Source: Clostridia bacterium (GTDB taxonomy: Bacteria; Bacillota; Clostridia; Saccharofermentanales; UBA5734). Taken from it: a stretch of 53,867 nucleotides of DNA. The stretch's first letter is position 1; every line of letters starts with the position of its first letter. The translations under genes were made by a program, and so were the position numbers. This document shows positions 44,869 through 53,225 of the stretch, one piece after another. The notes beneath the pieces were generated by a model. It was not told the DNA's origin. It ran no database searches and was given only the letters and a program-made list of their open reading frames with translations. The DNA lies in the NCBI GenBank assembly GCA_009928985.1, contig SABL01000005.1, positions 1-53,867 on the forward strand, given 5' to 3'.

Positions 44869-45891
44869 TCAGGCGGTGATTTCGGAGATTTTGACGCTGC
44901 GGCCTTCTTTGAGAGAGAGCTTGGCTGCCTTGGCGATCAGGACGGGCATCAGGCCATCGATACCAGTGACCGGGACAGCGGTGTCATTGACGATCGCCGA
45001 GATGAAGTCTTTGACTTCGGCGATGAAGGCATTGTTGTAGCGCTCGAGGAAGAACCAGGTCGGCTTGGCCACGGACACACCATCGGCCGTGCTGATCATC
45101 GCGGTATTGTCGAGATCATTATTGACTTGGACGCAGCCGCCGGCACAATGCACTTCGGTGCGCTGGTCATAGCCGTAACCGGCTTTGCGGCTGTTGTCGA
45201 TCACGCCAATGGCGCCGTTTTCGAACTTGAGCATGACGATTGCGGTGTCGACATCATCGTATTCTGCGAATTTCTCGTCGACCAGAACGCCGCCATAGGT
45301 GGACACTTCGGTGACTTCACTGCCAGAGAGATAGCGGACCATGTCGAAGTCGTGGATCATCATGTCCATGAAAATACCGCCGGATACTTTGACGTATTCC
45401 ATCGGTGGCGGACCTGGGTCACGAGAAGTGACTTTGACAACATGTGGGGCACCCAGCTTGCCGGAGGCCACAACATCGTGGACGGCCTTGTGGTTGTGGT
45501 CGAAGCGGCGGACGAATCCGACCTGGAGCTTGACATTGGCTTTTTCGACCGCAGCAAGGGCTTCCTGGATCCGGGCAATGTCATAGTGGATCGGCTTTTC
45601 GCAGAAAATGTGCTTTCCTGCTTTGGCAGCCTGGATGATGTAATCCGCGTGTGTGTCGGTCGAAGAACAAATGAAAACGGCATCGATGGTCGGATCAGCA
45701 AAGATCGGGTCCGCTTCTTTGTAACAGTTGGAGACTCCGAGCCCTTTGGCCCACTCGATGATCGAATCATTCAGGAAGGGATCGGCGATGGCAACCAGAT
45801 CAGCCTCCGGTACAGCATAAGCCAGATTCTCCCCATGCAGTTTGCCGATGCGGCCGGCGCCGAGCATGCCAATACGAATTTTCTTACCCAT
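44869..45891 (-). CDS. Gfo/Idh/MocA oxidoreductase (inositol 2-dehydrogenase-like)
   Basis: ORF 44869..45897; GKKIRIGMLGAGRIGKLHGENLAYAVPEADLVAIADPF; EKPIHYD; FVRRFDHNHKAVHDVV. Confidence 0.9.
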   Translation of the reverse strand: MGKKIRIGMLGAGRIGKLHGENLAYAVPEADLVAIADPFLNDSIIEWAKGLGVSNCYKEADPIFADPTIDAVFICSSTDTHADYIIQAAKAGKHIFCEKPIHYDIARIQEALAAVEKANVKLQVGFVRRFDHNHKAVHDVVASGKLGAPHVVKVTSRDPGPPPMEYVKVSGGIFMDMMIHDFDMVRYLSGSEVTEVSTYGGVLVDEKFAEYDDVDTAIVMLKFENGAIGVIDNSRKAGYGYDQRTEVHCAGGCVQVNNDLDNTAMISTADGVSVAKPTWFFLERYNNAFIAEVKDFISAIVNDTAVPVTGIDGLMPVLIAKAAKLSLKEGRSVKISEITA

Positions 45892-46026
45892 GATCATAGG
45901 CTCCTTTCAGGTTTTGGTCCATGAATGCAGTTTATCACACGTGTGCGTAATTGGCTAGCAGAAAAAGCCCTGCATTTAGCATGATCTGATGAAAATCTCT
46001 GTCTAGTCATGAGCAAATTGTGATCA

Positions 46027-46065
46027 GTTTGCCGATTTTGGGACGGCGTCCCAAAATCGGCAAAC
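46027..46065. repeat. Perfect 19-bp inverted repeat with 1-nt spacer
   Basis: GTTTGCCGATTTTGGGACG-g-CGTCCCAAAATCGGCAAAC in the intergenic region. Confidence 0.9.
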
Positions 46066-46161
46066 CGGGGAGAGATGAATGAGTTGCTGTCTATTCATGC
46101 TACAATAAAAGGAGCAATGACCTTTCGCTCTCGCTTGGCTTTTCAGCCGGAAAGGATTCAA

Positions 46162-46383
46162 ATGATGGACATTCAGGCGAAAATCGAAGAAATTGTCAGC
46201 AAAATCAAAGCAGATCCATCCATTACGGCCCAGTTTGCCAAAGAACCCGTGAAAACCCTTGAAGGAATTTTGGGAATCAATTTACCTGATGACCAAATCA
46301 ATGCCTTGGTAGAGGGTATCAAGGCCAAATTGACCTTGGACCAGGCCGGAGACATGCTGGGCAATCTCAAAAATTTATTCTGA
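46162..46383 (+). CDS. Small conserved-looking helical protein of unknown function
   Basis: ORF 46075..46383, likely start MMDIQAKIEEIVSKIKADPSITAQFAKEPVKTLEGILGINLPDDQINALVEGIKAKLTLDQAGDMLGNLKNLF; upstream GGAAAGGA. Confidence 0.75.
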   Translation: MMDIQAKIEEIVSKIKADPSITAQFAKEPVKTLEGILGINLPDDQINALVEGIKAKLTLDQAGDMLGNLKNLF

Positions 46384-46400
46384 TTGACGAGGTTAGACAG

Positions 46401-47375
46401 ATGAATAACAGGAAAATCAACTGGGGGGTGCTTGGCTGCGCGGGTATTGCCGAGAAGCACGTCATTCCGGCTTTGCTGCAGGCAGACAATGCCGTGCTCC
46501 ACGGCATTGCTAGTCGCTCTGACAGCGAGCGACTTCACCAATTTGCGGAGAAATTCAGGCCATTGCATTCATACTCATCCTACGAGGCCCTGTTGTCCGA
46601 TCCAGAGATCGATGCAGTCTACATTCCATTGCCTAACAGTTTGCACGCTGAGTGGGTGAAAAAAGCTGCAGCGGCCAAAAAGCATGTCCTGTGTGAAAAG
46701 CCGCTCGGGGTCAATACAGAGGAAGTCCGCAGCATGCAGGCAGTATGCGATGCCAACGGTGTCCTGCTCATGGAAGCCTTTGCCTATCGCCACAGCCCCC
46801 TGACGCGGACGATTGAGACAATGATCCAGTCTGGCCAGATCGGCGATATCCGTCTGATCGAAGCGTATTTTTGCTACAACTTGCAGGACTTGGACAATGT
46901 CCGGCTCAAATCTGACCTCAAAGGTGGCGCAACGTATGATGTCGGTTGCTACAACATCGACCTGATCGGCCATCTGATGGGTTGCCTGCCGGAAAAAGTC
47001 CAGGCCAGTGCCTATATCGGACCAGACAGCCAGGTCGATGAAAGCTGTCTGGCGACCTTGACCTTCCCGGGCCTGATGGATGCCATTTCCTATTGTTCTT
47101 TCCGCACCGAAGCCCGCAACGAGTGCACGATCATCGGCAGTGAAGGCATCCTCTCGGTCAGCCCCGCCTTCAACTTCCAGGGCACATCGAAAATCAAACT
47201 GACGAGCAAAGGCCAGCCAGACACCATCATCGTTGACTGCCCCAATAACTACACGCTCGAAATTGAACAATTCGGCCGCTGCATCACCGACGGCGAACAA
47301 CCCCTCATAAGCCACGAATCCTCCCTGCGCACCGCAACAATCATGGACAAAGTTCTAGAGCAATTCTACCTGTAA
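46401..47375 (+). CDS. Gfo/Idh/MocA-family oxidoreductase
   Basis: 324 aa; INWGVLGCAGIAEKHVIPALLQADNAVLHGIASRS; CEKPLG; EAFAYRHSPLTR. Confidence 0.93.
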   Translation: MNNRKINWGVLGCAGIAEKHVIPALLQADNAVLHGIASRSDSERLHQFAEKFRPLHSYSSYEALLSDPEIDAVYIPLPNSLHAEWVKKAAAAKKHVLCEKPLGVNTEEVRSMQAVCDANGVLLMEAFAYRHSPLTRTIETMIQSGQIGDIRLIEAYFCYNLQDLDNVRLKSDLKGGATYDVGCYNIDLIGHLMGCLPEKVQASAYIGPDSQVDESCLATLTFPGLMDAISYCSFRTEARNECTIIGSEGILSVSPAFNFQGTSKIKLTSKGQPDTIIVDCPNNYTLEIEQFGRCITDGEQPLISHESSLRTATIMDKVLEQFYL

Positions 47376-47469
47376 CCAAGCACCATAAACCATCTCGTAA
47401 TTTTGAAAAGCCTGCCCGAAATCGCCGCAAAACGGCCCGGTGCAGGCTTTTCCAGCGTCGGTGCCCAAA

Positions 47470-47518
47470 AAGGGACGGGGTCCCGATATCGAAACCCGAT
47501 ATCGGGACCCCGTCCCTT
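47470..47518. repeat. Perfect 22-bp inverted repeat with 5-nt loop
   Basis: AAGGGACGGGGTCCCGATATCG-aaacc-CGATATCGGGACCCCGTCCCTT; intergenic. Confidence 0.92.
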
Positions 47519-47639
47519 CATAAGCAATATCTGCCAGTCCGGCAGCAAGATTCACCGGGGTGGCATGTTGTTTGGATTTTATAATGGAACCAAGGGAAAA
47601 TTTTACTGATTGCACAAAAATGCAGACAAGGAGATTGGC

Positions 47640-49334
47640 ATGGTCGATTTGAAGGCAAAACCATTTTATCTAAGTGATGAGCAGATCGCATGGGTTGAAC
47701 AGACAATCGCAGGCATGACGCTGGAGGAAAAGATTGGCCAGCTGTTCATCAATCTTTTTACAGATCTTAGCCCGGACAAGGTTAAAGACCTTCTGTCGAA
47801 ATACCCTGTGGGCGGGGCTCGCTACATGGGAGCCGATGCCCAGACTGTATATACACTGATCAATGAGCTTCAAACTCAGACCAGGATCCCGATGCTGGTG
47901 TCCTGCAATTGCGACTCTGGCGGCAATGGTGCTTGCAAGGATGGCACGTATATCGCGTCTGCGGCAGCAGTCGAAGCATCCGGCAGTGAAAAAGTCGCCT
48001 ACAACGTTGGCCTGGTCAGCGGCCGGGAAGCTGCAGCCATCGGCTGCAACTGGAACTTTGACCCTTGTGTTGATATCCTTTTCAACTGGCGCAACACCAT
48101 TGTCAACACACGCGCCTATGGTACCGATGCCGGAACGGTTTACAAATACGCCAGCTCCTACATCAAAGGCATCCAGCAGAGCAACATCGCCACCTGCGTC
48201 AAGCATTTCCCGGGTGACGGCACGGAAGAACGCGACCAGCACCTGGTCCTCGGCGTCAATGAACTCAGCGTCGAAGAATGGGACCAGAGCTTTGGCAAAG
48301 TCTACCAGCAGGTGATCGACGATGGCGTCATGACCATCATGGCAGGGCACATCGCCCTGCCGGCCTATTCACAGAAGCTGGTTCCGGGTATCACCTACGA
48401 TGAAATCATGCCAGCCACCCTGGCGCCCGAGCTGATCACCGGCCTCTTGCGCGGCCAGCTGGGCTTCAACGGCCTGGTCGTCACCGATGCCTCGCACATG
48501 CTGGGCATGACAGGTGCGATGCGCCGCCGCGACTACATCCCTCTGGCCATCGCAGCCGGATGCGACATGTTCCTGTTCTTCAATGACCACGAAGAAGACT
48601 TCAATTACATGCTCGATGGTTATCGCCGTGGTGTCATCACCGAAGAACGCCTCACCGATGCCCTGTACCGCATCCTCGGGATCAAGGCAGCTTTGAACCT
48701 GCATCAGCACCAGACGGCTGGCACCCTGATGCCTCCACGTGAAAACTTGTCCATCATCGGCTGCCAGGAACATCTGGATATGGCCAGTGAAGCGGCTGAC
48801 CTTTCAATCACCCTGGTCAAGAACACTAAAGCTCAGCTGCCGATTTCTCCTAAAACCCACAAACGAGTACGCCTGCACACCTTGTATGGCGAGATGGGCG
48901 GTATTCACAGCAGTTCGAACGCATCTGAAAAAATCATCATCGAAGAGCTGGAGAAGGCCGGCTACGAAGTCACTTTGGTCGATGGAACGACCCGCGACAA
49001 GGGCAAGGTCGAGCAATACGGCCAAGATTATGACGCTGCCTTTGTTTTTGCTGACATCGTGGGCTATGCCGCAGAAAACAACTACCGCATCCGCTGGAAA
49101 TGCCCCATGTCCAATGACATCCCCTGGTACGTCTGGGAACTGCCGACTGTGTTTATTTCCTTGAACTACACCACCCACCTGACTGATGTACCGATGGTCA
49201 AAACTTACATCAATGCCTATTACAATTCCCGCGAAGTGATCCGCCAGACGATCGCCAAGATCGCCGGAGAATCTGACTTCAAAGGTGCGTACAACGATCT
49301 CGTCTGGTGCGAGAAATGGGAGACCAAAAGATAA
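47640..49334 (+). CDS. Glycoside hydrolase family 3 N-terminal domain protein (beta-N-acetylhexosaminidase-like)
   Basis: Likely start at 47640 (SD AAGGAGA); MTLEEKIGQLFINLF...CVKHFPGDGTEERDQH...GLVVTDASHMLGMTGAM. Confidence 0.9.
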   Translation: MVDLKAKPFYLSDEQIAWVEQTIAGMTLEEKIGQLFINLFTDLSPDKVKDLLSKYPVGGARYMGADAQTVYTLINELQTQTRIPMLVSCNCDSGGNGACKDGTYIASAAAVEASGSEKVAYNVGLVSGREAAAIGCNWNFDPCVDILFNWRNTIVNTRAYGTDAGTVYKYASSYIKGIQQSNIATCVKHFPGDGTEERDQHLVLGVNELSVEEWDQSFGKVYQQVIDDGVMTIMAGHIALPAYSQKLVPGITYDEIMPATLAPELITGLLRGQLGFNGLVVTDASHMLGMTGAMRRRDYIPLAIAAGCDMFLFFNDHEEDFNYMLDGYRRGVITEERLTDALYRILGIKAALNLHQHQTAGTLMPPRENLSIIGCQEHLDMASEAADLSITLVKNTKAQLPISPKTHKRVRLHTLYGEMGGIHSSSNASEKIIIEELEKAGYEVTLVDGTTRDKGKVEQYGQDYDAAFVFADIVGYAAENNYRIRWKCPMSNDIPWYVWELPTVFISLNYTTHLTDVPMVKTYINAYYNSREVIRQTIAKIAGESDFKGAYNDLVWCEKWETKR

Positions 49335-49407
49335 AGGCGAACTTTCAGCTCTGAAAATCTGCGCAACAAAATCAGATTGCAGGATCATTATTTGTGAGGT
49401 CATACCT

Positions 49408-50673
49408 ATGAGCAAACCAAAAAATGTCGTCATTTCACAGTCTGGCGGACCGACTCCGGTCATCAACAACTCCCTGCGCGGTATCATTGAAACCTGCCTG
49501 GCCAACCCAGACACATTCGGTACTGTCTACGCCGGCTATCACGGTGTCGAGGGGATCTTGCGCGAAGAACTCCTCGACTTGAGTGCCCAGGACAGGGACG
49601 AAATTGCTTTGCTGCGGACCACCCCATCGGCTGGTGCGATCGGAACTTGCCGCTACAAGCTCAAGGCCAACCGGCCACAGGACTTTGAGCGTGTGATCGA
49701 CGTGCTCAAGGCGCATGATATCGGTTATCTGTTCTACATCGGCGGCAATGACTCGATGGATACCGCACACAAGATCAGCCAGGTGGCTGCCCAGAGCGGC
49801 TATGAGCTGATCGCGACCGGAGTGCCCAAGACCATCGACAACGACGTGGGCGACACCGAGTTCTTGCTCATTGACCATACACCCGGCTATGGCAGCGTAG
49901 CCCGGTACTGGACCTCGCTGATCCAAAACGCCAACGAAGAGAACCGCGGCTCATCGACTGCAGACCCGATTCTGGTCATGCAGGCGATGGGCCGCAAGAT
50001 TGGCTATATTCCGGCTGCTGCCCGCCTGGCTGATCCAGATCACGAAATGCCCCTTTTGATCTACATGTCCGAGGCAAACCTGAGCTTGCCGGAAATTGCT
50101 GAACAAGTCGATCGCCAGATCCAGAAAACAGGTCGGGCCATGGTTGTGGTCAGTGAAGGCCTGGACGTTGGCGACCTGGGTGAAAGCAAAGATTCCTTTG
50201 GACATACGCAATTTAGTGCCAGCCAGACCACGGTCAGCCAGACAGTTGTCAATTACCTGAACGCCCACAAGCTCAAGGCGCGCGGCCAAGTGCCAGGCAT
50301 CGATCAGCGGGTCCAGATCAACTTGGCCTCACCCGTTGACCTGGATGAAGCGTATCGACTCGGCCAGCAGGCCGTCCAGGTCGCGCTGGAGTCCGGCAAT
50401 GGCTACATGTCGACGCTGACCCGCCTGCCCGGGCAGGTCTACAACGTCCAGTTCGGCCAGGTCGAACTGGCAAAAGTTGCCAATTCCGAGCGGACATTTC
50501 CAGCCGAATGGCTCAACGCCGAGCGAAATGATGTGACGAATGAATTCCTGGCCTATGCGCGCCCTTTGATTGGCGAAGATTTTGTCACCGTGCCGATGGT
50601 TAATGGTTTGATGCGGTTTGCCCGTTTCAAGCCCGTGTATGCGGAAAAGAAACTGCAACCATACCAATTCTAA
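49408..50673 (+). CDS. 6-phosphofructokinase family protein, probably PPi-dependent type
   Basis: Likely start MSKPKNVVISQSGGPTPVINNSLRGI at 49408; YIGGNDSMDTAHK, GVPKTIDNDVGDTE (Lys in PKTIDND). Confidence 0.9.
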   Translation: MSKPKNVVISQSGGPTPVINNSLRGIIETCLANPDTFGTVYAGYHGVEGILREELLDLSAQDRDEIALLRTTPSAGAIGTCRYKLKANRPQDFERVIDVLKAHDIGYLFYIGGNDSMDTAHKISQVAAQSGYELIATGVPKTIDNDVGDTEFLLIDHTPGYGSVARYWTSLIQNANEENRGSSTADPILVMQAMGRKIGYIPAAARLADPDHEMPLLIYMSEANLSLPEIAEQVDRQIQKTGRAMVVVSEGLDVGDLGESKDSFGHTQFSASQTTVSQTVVNYLNAHKLKARGQVPGIDQRVQINLASPVDLDEAYRLGQQAVQVALESGNGYMSTLTRLPGQVYNVQFGQVELAKVANSERTFPAEWLNAERNDVTNEFLAYARPLIGEDFVTVPMVNGLMRFARFKPVYAEKKLQPYQF

Positions 50674-50749
50674 TACCAGACTGACCTGCCACGACATCCA
50701 GACAAGCGGTCCTTGTAAATGATTCAAGTTGAAAGTGGAGGAATCCGAA

Positions 50750-51637
50750 ATGAGTAATCCTGCCCAAGCCCTGATTGATATGGAAAAGAAACATGATTAC
50801 ATGATCTGTGTCGACTCTGATGGATGCGCCTTTGACGCGATGGAGATCAAGCAGAAAGAGTGCTTTGCACCGAATTTCATCAACGCCTATGATCTCCAGC
50901 CCGTTTCAAAATATGCTCGGGAATGCTGGGAATTTGTCAACTTGTATTCGGTCGACCGTGGATGCAACCGATTCATTGCCATCATCAAGGCACTGGATCT
51001 GCTGGGCAAGCGCAAGGAAGTCATTGCCCGCGGGTTTAAAGTTCCTGACACGACTGGCCTTAAGGAATGGGTCAAGGTCGAAACCAAATTAGGCAATCCG
51101 GCGCTCGAGGCTGCAATTGAAAAAACAGGGGATCCGGCCCTGAAACAGGCCATTCGCTACTCGATTCCGGCCAACAAGAGCGTCGAAGAGATTGTCCATG
51201 GGGTCCCGCCCTTTCCGCTGGTGCGCGAGTCCCTGGCCAAGGGCGCTGCGCAGGCTGAAATGGTCGTTGTCTCTGCCACCCCAGCCGAAGCACTCCAGCG
51301 CGAATGGACGGAACATGGCCTGATTGAGTACATGACCGTTGTTGCTGGCCAGGAAGTTGGCACCAAGAAAGAACAAATCCGCGCGGCCATGTCTGGCCGC
51401 TATGATCCTGCAAAGGTGATCATGGTGGGCGATGCCATGGGCGACCTCGAAGCTGCCAAAGGCAATGGCGTCCTGTTCTACCCAATCAACCCGGGTGCCG
51501 AGGATGCCTCCTGGATCCGCTTCTACAACGAAGCCTTCGATAAGTTCATCGATGGTACATTTGCTGGCTCCTATCAGGAAGCCCTGATCGAAGAATTTAA
51601 AACCTATCTACCCGTCACTCCACCTTGGGAAAGTTGA
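50750..51637 (+). CDS. HAD-superfamily hydrolase
   Basis: Likely start MSNPAQALIDMEKKHDYMICVDSDGCAFDAME at 50750; DxDGC motif I and MVGDAMGDLEAAKGNGV motif IV. Confidence 0.85.
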   Translation: MSNPAQALIDMEKKHDYMICVDSDGCAFDAMEIKQKECFAPNFINAYDLQPVSKYARECWEFVNLYSVDRGCNRFIAIIKALDLLGKRKEVIARGFKVPDTTGLKEWVKVETKLGNPALEAAIEKTGDPALKQAIRYSIPANKSVEEIVHGVPPFPLVRESLAKGAAQAEMVVVSATPAEALQREWTEHGLIEYMTVVAGQEVGTKKEQIRAAMSGRYDPAKVIMVGDAMGDLEAAKGNGVLFYPINPGAEDASWIRFYNEAFDKFIDGTFAGSYQEALIEEFKTYLPVTPPWES

Positions 51638-51678
51638 AAAAATCCTACCCATTCTCCCCACCGTGGGAAAGTTGAAAA
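51608..51678 (+). repeat. Imperfect tandem duplication at the end of the HAD gene
   Basis: CTACCCgtcactCCACCtTGGGAAAGTTGAAAA (51608-51640) and CTACCCattctccCCACCgTGGGAAAGTTGAAAA (51645-51678). Confidence 0.8.
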
Positions 51679-51758
51679 CCGTAACATACCGACAGTCATG
51701 TTCTGGCAAGTTTGCTAATCTTTTGACAGGCAACTACAAGCAAAGATAGGAGATACTT

Positions 51759-53162
51759 ATGAGCAAGCAACAGATTGGGATGATTGGCCTTGGTGTCATG
51801 GGCAAGAACCTGGCCCTCAACATCGAAAATCATGGCTTTACAGTCGCTGTCTATGACCCCTGGACCGATCGCGTGGATGAATACATCAATGGCCTGCAGG
51901 GTGAAAAAATCATCGGGACCAAGAGCATCGAAGAATTTGTCAATTCTCTGGAAAAACCGCGCCGGATCATGATGATGATCAAGGACGGCAAGCCGGTCGA
52001 TGACATGATCACCGCCCTCAAACCGTACCTTGACCAGGGTGACATCCTGATTGAAGGGGGCAACTCCTTTTTCAAGGACACCATTCGCCGCAACCGTGAA
52101 CTCGAGGCGGATGGTTTCCGCTACATCGGATCGGGTGTGTCCGGAGGCGAGGAAGGTGCCCGCAAGGGGCCAGCCCTGATGCCCGGCGGCCAGAAAGAAG
52201 CTTACGAGCTGATTGCACCGATTTTCAATGCCATTGCCGCTAAAGTGGATGGCGAACCGTGCAGCACCTACATCGGTGCCGACGGTGCTGGCCACTACGT
52301 TAAAATGGTCCACAATGGCATCGAATACGGCGATATGCAGCTGATCACCGAAGCGTATTTCCTTCTGAAGGAAATCCTCGGCCTGAATGCTGAAGAACTG
52401 CACGAGGTCTTTGCTGACTGGAACACAGGTGAGCTCGACAGCTATCTGATTGAAATCACCGCCGATATCTTCACCAAGAAGGATCCGGAAACCGGCAAGC
52501 CTGTCGTCGACATCATCCAAGATGCAGCCGGCCAGAAGGGCACCGGCAAATGGACGAGCCAGAACGCCCTGGACCTCGGCGTTGCAGCCCCGACGATCGC
52601 TGAAGCTGTCTTTGCCCGCTGTATGTCAGCCTTGAAGCCAGAGCGCATCGCCGCCAGCAGCCAGATCCAGGGCCCGAGCGTGACTTTCCAAGGTGACCGT
52701 ACCGCTTTCATCGAATCGGTGCGCAAGGCGCTCTATGCCAGCAAGATCTGCTCCTATGCCCAGGGCTTCTCCTTGATGAAGACAGCTTCAGGGGAATATG
52801 GCTGGGATCTCAAGCTGGGCAATATCGCCATGATTTTCCGTGGCGGCTGCATCATCCGGGCCCAGTTCCTGCACCAGATCAAGGACGCTTTCGCAGCTGA
52901 TCCCGATCTCAAGAACCTGATGCTGGCACCTTATTTCAAAAACACACTCGAACAATACCAGAGCGCCTGGCGTGAGGTGGTCGCCACGGCGGCCCTCAAC
53001 GGTGTCGCGGTTCCGGCATTCTCCAGTGCCTTGTCTTACTTTGACAGCTATCGCACAGCTACTCTGCCGGCCAATCTTCTGCAAGCCCAGCGGGACTACT
53101 TTGGCGCCCACACCTATCAGCGCATTGACCAAGAAGGCACATTCCACACCCAGTGGTTCTGA
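51759..53162 (+). CDS. gnd: 6-phosphogluconate dehydrogenase (decarboxylating)
   Basis: 467 aa; [76 protein letters not shown]. Confidence 0.97.
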   Translation: MSKQQIGMIGLGVMGKNLALNIENHGFTVAVYDPWTDRVDEYINGLQGEKIIGTKSIEEFVNSLEKPRRIMMMIKDGKPVDDMITALKPYLDQGDILIEGGNSFFKDTIRRNRELEADGFRYIGSGVSGGEEGARKGPALMPGGQKEAYELIAPIFNAIAAKVDGEPCSTYIGADGAGHYVKMVHNGIEYGDMQLITEAYFLLKEILGLNAEELHEVFADWNTGELDSYLIEITADIFTKKDPETGKPVVDIIQDAAGQKGTGKWTSQNALDLGVAAPTIAEAVFARCMSALKPERIAASSQIQGPSVTFQGDRTAFIESVRKALYASKICSYAQGFSLMKTASGEYGWDLKLGNIAMIFRGGCIIRAQFLHQIKDAFAADPDLKNLMLAPYFKNTLEQYQSAWREVVATAALNGVAVPAFSSALSYFDSYRTATLPANLLQAQRDYFGAHTYQRIDQEGTFHTQWF

Positions 53163-53225
53163 TCCATCTTTCGACCCCTGATGCAAGGCGAAAAGACCCA
53201 AATCTACAGAGAGAAGGTGACCTCC

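Noticed and set aside
45127-45924. 265-aa plus-strand ORF opposite the iolG-like gene
   Set aside because: Shadow ORF of a clear Gfo/Idh/MocA gene.
46575-47315. 246-aa minus-strand ORF opposite the second Gfo/Idh gene
   Set aside because: Shadow ORF; no domain.
47366-47548. Small ORFs across the 47470-47518 palindrome
   Set aside because: They translate the inverted repeat itself (GSRYR/GPRPF on both strands); an artefact of the palindrome.
51696-52520. 274-aa minus-strand ORF opposite gnd
   Set aside because: gnd is certain; antisense frame is a codon-usage artefact.
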